Shown here: in pieces, positions 22,801 to 34,800 of the stretch
Layout: every line of letters begins with the position of its first letter
How positions within the stretch are numbered: position 1 is the first letter of the stretch
Assembly: GCF_918797505.1 (NCBI RefSeq)
Contig: NC_092796.1
Location: 32,436,098-32,500,097, forward strand
Length of the DNA: 64,000 nucleotides
Source: Bemisia tabaci
Taxonomy: Eukaryota > Arthropoda > Insecta > Hemiptera > Aleyrodidae
Direction of reading: 5' to 3'
Made by a program: the position numbers and the translations under genes
The notes under the pieces: model-generated
Database searches by the model: none
What the model was told of the DNA's origin: nothing
What the model saw: the letters and a program-made list of their open reading frames with translations, nothing else

Positions 22801-25800
22801 ATCAAAAAATGACGCTAAAAAGAACGCAAGCCTCACCTAGAATCGATTGTTTAAAATAATTTTAAATCAGTGGCGAAGCATGATTGATCAATTATCGATA
22901 TTTCCCCATTCGAAGCTATAATAAAGAATCTATTATTAAGGTGTCCGTTGCTTGTTTATCGATTTACTTTGTTTATCGATCCTTTTCCATAGGTTTAAAT
23001 GGCATATTAATCGATGTATCGCAAAACACGCCGGGAAATCACGGGAAAACGTGTCTTCAAATTGCAAAAATTGCCACTGTCAGGTGTATATCAGCATTTG
23101 TGCTGAATTTAATAAAGTCAAAAATCAAGCGCGTTGAACATATCGATGGCTAAAGTGGAAAATCACGCATATCCATTGCGGTGTTTCAAAATCTCCGATG
23201 TTGGTTAATTTCCTAAAAGAGGAAAAAGTTAAGATTATAGTTTGAAATTAACACAGAAAACTCTGCAAACAGAGGGGAAAAATCGAGCAAGTTCTCAAGA
23301 TATTACGTTGACTATTTTTCTAAGGAAAAAATAAAGTAGGTAAAAAATTAGTAAGTTTAGCTGATGGACGAGAATCAAGCATCAAAACACGATGCAGTTT
23401 TTGCTATTTCGATAAATACGAGTTTGAAGTTTCGAAATTACATTGATCCTCATGGAGGAAAGAAAGTTCAAACTGACTTTTAGATGCTTAAAATTAGAAT
23501 TTGGGAGCGAATTTTTCACAGAATACGCTTTAAGACTAGTTTTACTTCAGATTATTAACATCTCAATGTTTCAAAAACTGCATACTTATGCGCCTTGTCT
23601 TCCAAGCCCCTCAAATGGACGTATTTCTGCCAAACAGAACTATGTGCATCAAGACATGAGCCCTGAGACCTATGAGAATATATGCATAACAGGGCTCACG
23701 TCATATGCACATAGTTCCGTTAGGCAGAAATACGTCCAAATGTAGTCCCTACTCCCCAGGCTATTTTTATTCATTTTTATTTATTACTTTATTTTTCTTT
23801 ATCAATCATTTTTTTTGCTTCCTTTTGGTGGCCTGGGTTTTTATCAAATTTATCTCAGCTCTTATCTACCAAACTAGGTTTTACCCATCGGTTTTTTCCC
23901 AGTTATTTTCAAGTGCAGTTTTTAAATGTACAACCTCTAAATACTTAACACCCTAAATCTTCATTGTAGTAAAATATCTCTAATCTCCAAACTCATATTA
24001 ATACCTTTTTAATTGAAGGTAGTCGATGTATAGAATTACTTCAATGTCTAAGATGTCATGTTCAAATGGAGATGTTGCATGTGTGAGGGATTTGCGATTT
24101 GACTGCAGTGTTTCTTATGTAAAAGTTCGCGAGGAACACGATGGTGCCACTGGTTTCCTCTGAAATCATCTCCCAAGCTCAAATAAAGCTCTCAAGTTGA
24201 GGCCAAAATGGAGGGGATATCCCACGCTATCCTGAGAGTCCACCTCTACATCAAAACAAACTCTCCATGCAAAGATAGGAAGCAAATACATTAGCAGGGT
24301 TGCCGAGTTTTCAGTTTTGGAGTCCCCAAATAAAGTGGCAACCTTGCTAATGTATTTGCTCCCTATCTTTGCATGGAGAGTTTGTTTTGATGTAGAGGTG
24401 GACTCTCAGGGTAGGGTGGGATATCCTCTCCATTTTGGCCTCAATTTGAGAGCTTTTTTAGAGCTTGGGAGTTGATTTCAGAGAAAACCAGTGGCACCAT
24501 CGTGTCTCTCGCGAACTTTTACATAAGAATCAAAGGTCAAATCGCAAATTTCTCACACATGCAATATCTCTATTAAAGGTAGTCGATGTATAGAATTACT
24601 TCAATGTCTAAGATGTCATGTTCAAATCGTAATTTGCTTTTGACACAAAACTATATACATATACACACACTCCCCAGGAATCACCTGGGGCTTGGTCATG
24701 GCGACAAGGAGCGTTCTCTGTTGTTCCTGGAGGATCTCGTTGATGTTCTGGAGTGCCTCTCCGTGGGCGTCTTGGGGATGTCCTTGGGTGAGGTTCTTGA
24801 GGAGTTGGAGGTCGCCGCCTCTGGAGCAGACGAGGTCCACGGGGTCGACGACGCCGTAGTAGGTGTTGGGCGGGGTGGCCAGGACTCCGACGACATTCTC
24901 CAGGATGTTGCTCGGGTCCGAGATGAGACCGCTGAAGCTCCCCGCGTGCAACTCCACGTTCTTCACCCCCAGCCCACTCAGGTAATCTTCGTACTCCTCC
25001 ACCCTGCCAAGCAAACAGGTCCCTCCTAGAATACCTATATTGAGAGAGTATAGCCATTGGGCCCCATTGAGAGGCTTAGGACCCAAAAATGGCGGTGCTT
25101 TGCTTTGGTTTTTGTTTTTGTGGATGGGAGGGGGGTCATTGCCAACTTTTGACAGTTATCACCAACCGCACTTGCTGCCAACCTCACTACATCTAAGATA
25201 ATTTTTCTCAAAATTGCGCACGATTAGCCTTAAAAGTATGTAAAGAAGTCGCAATAGTGCATTTGGGTTTTCTCGTTACGATAAGCAAAGAAAACTACAT
25301 GTTGAGTCATTTTGCATCACATTAATTTATGGCGTCCGCCATTTTTGGGTCCTAGGGGCTCCATTCAGCCTAAGATGGCTGAGCCAATCAGAGGTGGTAA
25401 GACCAATGGCCATACTCTCTCAGTATAGGTACTCTAGTCCCTCCAAGAACGCCTCACAGTGGATCGAGTCAATAAGAGAGCTCAGACATGATTTTGAAAC
25501 TTAACACTAACTTAACACTTATAACCAAGAGGTCCCGGGTTCGATTCCCAGCCAGGTGACCTGAATTTGATGGTCTCAGACAATGGCCACCTGGGGCTGG
25601 TGGTGAGCGTGGGATTAGCCAATAGGACCTATTTGAAGCTTGTGAAAAAAAATAAAGAAAGACAAAAAAAAAACTTATAACTCCGTTTATACGAAACTTT
25701 GAGGTTCTGAAGTGGTTAAATTAGTTTCCTCGTGGAATTTTCTTCCAGGAGCACCCCTTAAATTTAAAATGTGACCGAATAAACGTCAAATTTCGCGGTT

Positions 25801-28800
25801 TTGGTCCAAAATTTCATGTCCGACCTCTCTAATTGATTGAATCCCCGTGCGCCTCCCAGGTAAAACTTGGCTATAGGATTTGTGTTCCAAAACAGCATAG
25901 GAATTCTTAGAGCCGGCTGTAGAGGGCAATTGGAAATCATATAGCCGGCTATAGACAGCGAAGATAATCATGAGGCCAGGCTATACGAAGCTGTAAAGAA
26001 TTGTAAAGCCGGGCTGTAGTTAATATCGCCCAGCTATGTGGTTTATCGCCTGGGTATAGCTTCATCGCCATCGGCTGTAGAAGGCTATGAAAAATTTTAT
26101 ATAGACGGCTATAGGTCAATGGTATTTTGGAACACACATCCTACAACCAATTTTTACCAGGGCTATTTTTCCCGTATGAATTAAGGTCATTTTTTCAGGA
26201 TTTTAAGCAAAAATGTTTATTAGTTTCCTTCCAAATCCTACTCGAAGCTCGCGTACCTTAGAAAGGTTTCATTTAGAGACAATCAGTGGGTTGTTGGTGA
26301 AATGGAAAACCATTCGGCAAATAGCACAGCGCACTGTTTCCGAGGAAGGTATTGCCAAAATTTCCAACGTTCAACTTCGCGCAAAATTTCGAAATATGGT
26401 GAACAGCGAGAGGAACCAATTTGCTACAAGTTGGAGGCAAATAAATTGCAAACAGCGTTTTCCACCTTAAAAATAGTTTTTATCGTCTTTTAAAGCTATT
26501 TCAGCTCATCAAAACTGCTTTAAACTAATCCCTTCCCCCTTCAAATACGACTTGGCTCCTTTGGTTTAGTCCGGGAATTCAAACAGTCCTAACTGTCCTA
26601 ACTTCAAGAGGAGAGAGGAGACTATTCTAAATATTTTGAATTGAAAATTTATGAAGGATGACCGACTCCTTTTGAAGAATCGATGTCATATTTTGAGCAT
26701 TCCAACATTCTGGTAGGTTTAATACCAGCGGCGTGGCGTGCTTTGCGATAATATCGATTGATCGGCCATTTAAACCTATGGGAAAGTATCGACAAACAGG
26801 GTGTTCGCAGCGAACACCTTAATAATCGATTATTTACCGCAGCTTCAAATGGGGAAATATCGATAGATCGCATGGCACGCCACGCCACTGTTTAATACTC
26901 ACTTGTTATCCGATGCAAAAACAAGGAGTTTTTCTTTCCTGTCGTCTATGGCCAGAAGGTTTGCTAAGTAGCAAGTTGTTCTAATCGTGTTGATGTGAGT
27001 TTGAGCTATTGAACCCCTCACATCGAGCTCTTTGACGATGTTCTGAACCATGGCGGCACCCACACAAAAGGAACGATCCTGCAAAAAAGATTCAAAATTA
27101 TGGTATTTTTGCCCTCCTTTTTCCTTTCAGAATTATGGTCAACGTAGAAAAGCACAATCTGATGAGTAGAGGCTGTGGTTTTACTAATTACAATGAATTT
27201 TAAGCGTTACTTTGAATAATTGCTATTATGACAAATTATATACCCGGATTATCGTTTTGCATAGTTCATATCCTTTTGATATATTCCGTAACACCTGTTT
27301 ATTTTTAATCCTCGTATAAAAACCACCCATTTGTTAAATACAATTCTAGCTGGAGCGCACTTCAGCTATGCATTCACCACTGCGAAAATGTCAAAGGAAA
27401 TCGAAAAGGCCAGCGTGCATGAAGGCTATTTCCATTTTAATATTCCGTCGCATTCCTAAGGCGCAATGATACAACTATTTGAACTCTCCGGAATGCGTGA
27501 GGTATCACGCCGCATTTGAAGGCGTTTTGTAATCAGCCAAGTTCCGATACCCGGATTATCGTTTTGCAAAGTTCCTATTATTATGTTTTATTCCATACCA
27601 CTTGTTTATTTTTAATCCTCGTATGAAAACCACCTATTTGCTAAGTACAATTTGTAATTCTTTTACCGTGAAATTGCAATAGTTTTACATCATTTAGTCG
27701 ATTTATACCGATTTTAAACAATAAAAAAATGAGCTCCGTGTGTCAGAAAGATAGGCGATGTGCAATGCAATAAAAAATTGCAACTTATTTCAATTGTACT
27801 CCTATAAGTTTCAATAAATGAGGCCCATTCGAATAGGAGCTAGGCAACATCCAGAACACTTAAATGATGTGCAAGATGTTTACTATGTGATTGCTGCTTA
27901 TTGCAATTTGTGCTACTTGAGAAACTCGCAACTTCCTTTCAAAATATCGCAATTTTTCCATTAAAAAATTCTACTTTGAGATAGTAGGTTTTATTTACAG
28001 TCATCGAAGGAAAGACAACGTGACACAATGGGAAATAAAGAGCGATCAATGAGCGGTATACTCAATTTCAAGCGCTCAATACTAAGCGTAGAGAAATCAT
28101 AATGCATAACTGGATTTGGAGTTTTCGTCGAGTAAGGTTCCTTTATCCGTATAGAGTCACAAATGGACGTATTTTTGCCAAACGGAACCGAAGAAAAGTG
28201 GAAAAGAAGGGGTGTGTTCATAAGTCGAGGGCCATAAGAATGGATGGGAATTATAAAGCGCCGGTGACGTCAGCGGCAACGGGGCCGGCGCGGCGCGGCG
28301 CCGCGGTCGCCAGTGTGGATGGTTAACTCATGAGCCCTGTACAAGCAGTAACTCCAGCGCACTGCCGCTGGAGAGCGGCTCTGGGCCGCTCATATCCAAG
28401 ACATATATAAACTACTAGCCGTGTTCAGCTCACTGTGCGAGCTGTCACGCCTAGCCGGGGAGTGCCCCTGGACCCCCAGTTCCTCACTTCGCGATGAACT
28501 TGCGACTCGTTCCGCGAGCCGCCCCTCATAGCTATTAACTTTTAAAAAAACGAATTTACTTTTTTTAACGAAGTATGGTGAATAAAGGCGAATATGTTAT
28601 CTTTGTCCTCATCCACAATCAGCAGACTTAGCATTTTATGCCACGGCCGCCATCTTGGATTTTGAAATTTTGAAAATCTGACCAAAAATTCGAGTTTCCC
28701 GTTGAAAAATACCTCCAGGTACCGAGTTTCACGAAAATCGATCAAACAGGAGCCAACTTAGCATTTTAGGCCACAGCCACCATCTTGGATTTTGAAATTT

Positions 28801-31800
28801 TGAAAATCTGACCAAAAATTCGAGTTTCCCGTTGAAAAATACCTCCGGATACCGAATCTCACGAAAATCGAGTGAATAGGAGCCGACTTAGCATTTTAGG
28901 CCATGGCCGCCATCTTGAATTTTATAGTTTTGAAAATTGTTTCTCAAATTCGAGTTTCCCGTCAAAAGGTACCTCTGCATACCGAGTTTCAGAAAATTCG
29001 ATCGAACAGGAGCCATGTTCCTTTTTTGACCTCGTCCGGCATCTTGAATTTTACAGTTTTGAAATTTTGATGTCAAATTCGAGTTTAGGGTCGAAAAGAA
29101 CCCATGGATACCGAATTTCAGAAAATTCGATCGAACAAAAGCCGAGCTAGCATTTTAAGTCTCGTCTGCCATCTTGGATTTCGAAATTTTAAAAATTTGA
29201 TCTCAAATTCGAGTTTCCCTTCAAAAATATATACGAGTTTACCAAGTTTCTCAAAGGTCAATCGAACAGGAGCCGAGATAACATTTTAAGTCTCGTCCGC
29301 CATCTTATGCAAACGTTAACGGGCTAGCTCTTTTGCATTTTTAAATAATTAAAACGCGTGATATCCAAAAAATAAGCTCAAATTTGGGTTCCTCGTGTAA
29401 AATCGAGGCGATTTCATGTATTACAAGTCGGCATAGCATGAGGGAAAGAAGCTTAACGTGGCAACACTGATCAGTCCAATATGGGTCAGCACAGGAAGAA
29501 GAAGAATTTATCGTTGGGGAAATTCTTCGGACTTACATAAAACCGCGAGATATCCAAAAGCAAAGCTCAAATTTGGATTCCTCGTGAAAAATCGATGCAA
29601 TTTCATGTATTACAAGTCGGCATAGCATGAGGGAAAAAAGCTAAACGTGGCAACACTGATCAGTCCAACATGGGTGAGCACAGGAAGAAGAAGAATTTAT
29701 CTTTGGGGAAATTCTTCGGCCTTACATAAAACCGCGAGATGTCCAAAAACAAAGCTCAAATTTGGATTCCTCGTGAAAAATCGATGCAATTTCATGTATT
29801 ACAAGTCGGCATAGCATGAGGGAAAGAAGCTAAACGTGGCAACACTGATCAGTCCAATATGGGTCAGCACAGGAAGAAGAAGAATTTATCGTTGGGGAAA
29901 TTCTTCGGACTTACATAAAACCGCGAGATAGCCAAAAACAAAGCTAAAATTTGGATTCCTCGTGAAAAATCGATGTAATTTCATGTATCACACGTTGGCA
30001 TAGCGTGAAGGAAAGAGCTAAATGTGGCAACACTGATCAGTCAAATATGGGTCAGCACAGGAAGAAGAAGAATTTATCGTGAGGGAAATTCCTCGGGACG
30101 AAATCTTCGCCTAGTGGCGCTTCGACAGATTCCTGACAGATTCCGATCGGCCGGCGGCATAGATAAAGAGTTTATTTCCGTAAGGGATGATGGAATTGGT
30201 ACGCCTACGTTTAATCTCTTCCCTTCATGCAATGCTAACGTATGATACATGAAATCGCTTCGATTTTTAACGAGGAATCCGATTCTGAGCTTAGATTTTC
30301 AATATCACCCATTTTAATATATTTAAAATCATAAAAAAAATTACAGGGCTGTTAATAAAAAATTGATCACGCAGAGGTAGTATCCCCTTTTCTTTTCTTT
30401 TCCTTAATCTCTTCCCTTCATGCAATGCTAACGTATGATACATGAAATCCCATCGATTTTTAACGAGGAATCCGAATCTGAGCTTAGCTTTTCAATATCT
30501 TACATTTTAATATATTTAAAATCATAAAAGAAATTACAGGGCTGTTAATAAAAAATTGATCACGCAGAGGTGGTTTTCTCTTTTCTTTTCTCTTCCTTAA
30601 TCTCTTACCTTTATAGAATGCGAACGTATAATACATGAAATCGCATCGATTTTTAACGAAAAATTCAAATCTGAGCTAAGATTTTCGATATCACGCGTTT
30701 TAATATGTTCAAAATTATAAAATAAATTACAGGGCTGTTCATAAAAAGTTGATCACGAAGAAGTGTTTTTTCTTTTCTTTTCTCTTTTTCTCTCTTTTCA
30801 CTAGGGCGATCAACGACAAAAAAATCTCGTTTCCTGTTGTCATTAATCCAAACATCTTGTTCATGAAATATAATGAACATTTAATTAATTGGAATAAAAA
30901 CCACCGAAGTTCTCTTGAAATTGCGACGTATTGATAGGTTATCCCCAAAATACGGAACTATAAACTTGTGGAGTTTTCACCCCCCCCCCCCCCTCACGAT
31001 TCTCTTTGTGCCCCTGTCCTCAACGCTCTTGTCACATGCCCACGGCTCATGAGTGCCGCATTCAATTGGCGCTCAGTTCCGTTTAACAGATTTTAAAATC
31101 CCACTTTTTCATTTCTCCAAATGGGCTAACGCCCTCTTTGACATTGATTCTTCTGCAGCTTTCTAGAGCACACCCTATCCTTCCTACTCATCTATGGTTC
31201 CGTTTGGCAGAAAAAAGTCCAAATCTGGTTGCTTTTCAAACCTGAATGACGATATGGTTTTGTTTCGTGAAAAAGAGGCCTTGGAAGTGATCTTTGTTCG
31301 TCGGCTTGATTGAGATGTACAGCGGGAGAATGTGATCCATTCGGAAGGTTTCGTCCGTCAGAACGTCCTCTCCTGCAGACAAATGCCTGAATCCTGACTC
31401 TTCCAAACATCTTATGATTGTTTCTAGGCTGAAATAACACAAGAAAAACCGTGGAAGCTAGGATTTTTGCAGCACATCTACCGACCTCTGGATTTTAATT
31501 TAAAATGCGTTTATAAGCATCCAAATGCCTCTTAACAACAGTGGCGATTTCGCAAGTTGGCAGCACTGTTAATGCTCCATTTAAATGCTTTGAAAATATC
31601 GATTGTAGCGTTTGCCCAAACAAAGCGCAATGATGCGAATTTGTACAATAAGGACTCAATTGGCGATGACCTCAAGGCATACTCCAGACGGAGCGCCTTC
31701 AAATTTTCGTGACACTCTACGCTTTGTTTTGCAGTTAGTTCAGTTGCCTATCCGACCCAAACCCAACAACGCTCGCTGATCTCACCACACTCACCGGCGG

Positions 31801-34800
31801 CCAGCAAGTGCATCAGCTGCTGACCGTAAAATGCTTTACTTTTGTGGATGGAATGACGCATGAAAAGATGATTTTTATTTTGAAATAGGTCGTTAAATAT
31901 CTCTAAGAGTGCGTGAAATAAGTCATGACCAACTTCGACAATAGCTACGGAATAGAATTGCATAGTCATATTAATTAAGACGTTTTCACGACCGCACATC
32001 ACTCCGCCTTTAATTTAACTCCGATGAAACAGGTCATAGCTGCATCGATTTGCTGACTGATGTACATCATTTATACGTCGCTGGCAAATGTAGTAAAATC
32101 AGGCATTTTGTCAAACGCCTAGGCAGATAGTCAAATATTCTAACGCAAATTGAAATTATGATTATTTTCCTAATGTTACACAGAAATTCATTGATCCTGT
32201 AAGAAAGAATTGTGTGTAAAAATATGCAACACACAATAGTACATTAAATGATTTTTAGCTCCTAAACGATCATTTATCTTGAAATTTTCATCATGTTATG
32301 TCATAAAGCGCAGTATTTTTAAAAATGTTAATATTCAAATACCTAGAAAACTTTTGAAAAGGGGGAGACGACAAGAGTTCCTAGATACATTATTTTTCCC
32401 CAATATATTGAAAACTCTGGAATTCTTCGCCATTTAAAAAAAAGAAAATTGTTAACCGTCAAAATGTGACTTTCTGTCTGGGCATTTTATCTTTTGATGA
32501 ATTGCCTGCGACAGAGACGATAGACGACAGACGACAGAGAGTCATGGATCGGAAAGTCATTGACCTTACTCGGTGAGTTCTTACTCGGATTTGTTGTAGT
32601 TGATCCAGCCGGAAACGAAGGGAGAAAGGGTGTTGCCGAGACGGTTGTCCTGGAGATGAGCGGGCAGGAGGTGCGAGAGATGGATGGCATTGTTTTTTAT
32701 TCGGATCCTGGCCACGGAGGCTCCCAGATGAACCCTGTAGCGCCACAGACAGTCGTCGATGGCCTTCGTCTGGGTCCCCGCCAGCCGCTTGTCCTCCATC
32801 AGGGTCTTCAAGTCCCGCGGCTTGAAGTTCCGCTTGAGCAGATCGTAGCAGAGCAGCCATACCAGGCAACATTCTTTTTCGTACTGAAAAACACCAAACC
32901 ACATTCGGATAGTGTGAGGTCATAGTGGTAAGGTGATTCTATGTGGTCTAGGGCAGTGGCGTGGCGTGCTTTGCGATATATCGATTGTAATGCCATTTAA
33001 ACCTATGGAAAAGGATCGATAAACAGGATGTCCGCAGCGAACACCTTAATAATCGATTCTTTACCATAGGTGTAAATGGCAGAACAATCGATACCTCGCA
33101 ATTCACGCCACGCCACTACGTTGGGCTGCTTCACGGTTTGTGTTTTTGAGAAGCAATAATTGAACCGCGTTCAACAGAAAGGAACCAAGCCACATCAGCT
33201 GTTGCCAAATTTAACAGGGTGATATAATTTTTTACAAGAGAGCGTTTATGCGGATCCCTTTGAAAATTTTAGGGAATTTGCTTCATACCATGCAGAAAAT
33301 TTACTGAAATTTGCAAAAAAAATCCATACACCCGTTTTCAATTAAAAAACTATAAATTGCCCGATTGAATTTGGCAATAGCTGATGTGGCTTGGTTCCAT
33401 TCTACTTAATGCGGTCCAATTATTGTAATGTGCAAATAAATACAAGGAACTAATCCATTACGAGTAGCAGCATTGATGCTGAGTAGGGTGACATCAAATC
33501 TGTGGAGACTCAGTGATAATTGAACGTGTTTCTGCTAAACGAAACTATATAAACGAATGGGGAAGATGGAGGATTTTTGGATGCTCTGGGAAACTGCATA
33601 AGAAACAACGTAAAAAACAACGTGGGCGTGATTACCTTTAGAGAAATGGAAAATCGGGATTTTCCATCCGTGCATTTTCCATCGCCATGAACATAAGTGT
33701 TTTTTTCAGATGAGCCAGAATTTATAGGTCCAAATTGCAAAATGCAGTCCAATTAAGGGGGAGGAAAATCAGAGAGACATAATTCTAAGGAGATGAACAA
33801 GTATGATTGCTCACCTCTGGATGTTTATCAAAAAATTGTACATTCTCTAAGACCTCAGACAGAATATTTTTATCTGTTAACAAATTAAGGTAAAAAAATA
33901 TGATTACTCACGTGCTTCTTCGACAAATAATCAAAAACACTTATGAAATCCTGATGTAATTAAGCAACAACATTTGAGGGTTTACGATATACCATTCGAT
34001 TAAATTGCTTTCCTAATGACCAATTTTGTTCAGTCTTATTATTTACGTGTAGGTCTCCCACAAATTGGATAAAAAAGTGACCTCAATCAGTGGCGTGGCG
34101 TGCTTTGCGATATATTGAATGATCTGCCATTTAAACTTATGAAAAAGTATCGTTAAACAGGGGATATGGGCAATGGTGTAGTGCTTGAAGTATCTCTGCG
34201 ATGTTGAAGGCGCTATGTATGCTGCGCTGGTGCGCATTCTATTGTCCGTGTTCCAGGGGACTTTTTCTCAGTGGCGTGGTGCGCTTTACGATATATCGAT
34301 TAATCCGCTATTTAAACCTATGGAAAAGGATCGATTGATAGGATGTTCGCGACGAGCAACTTAATATTCGATTCTTTACCATAGCTTCAAATGAGGATAT
34401 ATACCGATAATCGATCATTCGCGCCTCTCCACAGACCTCGATTGGATTTAATCTTATAGTATTTCAAATTTCTGCTCGGCCGACGCTATAATGTGTAATT
34501 TTATCCACGAGAAAAGGGACTTCATTTCCTGCATGCAAAATTATGAAAAATCACGTCCAATAACTGAGGTGATAAAACTTGATTCTTTCAGTTTTTGGTA
34601 CAAAAAAAATCCTCTCCATTATTCCGAAGAATAGATAGCAAGCAATTTTGTGCCAGTAACTGGCAGAAAAATGCATTTTAGCTCAACAATTTGAGAGCTC
34701 GAACATTCCTAATTGAGTAGTTTTATTTCTCAAAATTGCATCTCTGGGGAATAAACTAGAAACTATCATAATTCTGGTTCGGTTTGAGGTTTTTAATGTG

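Larger units (their letters stand above)
28161..31224. mobile_element. About 3-kb TIR-bounded composite holding satellite arrays
   Basis: The left end tggacgtatttttgccaaac and following ggaacc are mirrored at the right by ggttccgtttggcag and agtcca. The same ends bound small MITEs at 11838-11962, 19099-19330 and 23622-23745. Inside are a GC-rich promoter-like part, then three tandem arrays. Whether it moved as one unit is inference. It fills most of the intron between NSUN7-like exons 5 and 6. Confidence 0.5.

Noticed and set aside
24586..25029. 147-codon plus-strand ORF
   Set aside because: It is an antisense shadow of NSUN7-like exon 7.
25526..25570. tRNA gene
   Set aside because: The B-box and T-arm are present, but the acceptor stem, D-arm and anticodon arm are missing. 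The poly-A tail and target duplication show it is a SINE.
28545..30790. CRISPR-like array
   Set aside because: The repeats are 130-193 bp with no unique spacers and lie in insect nuclear DNA; they are satellite arrays.
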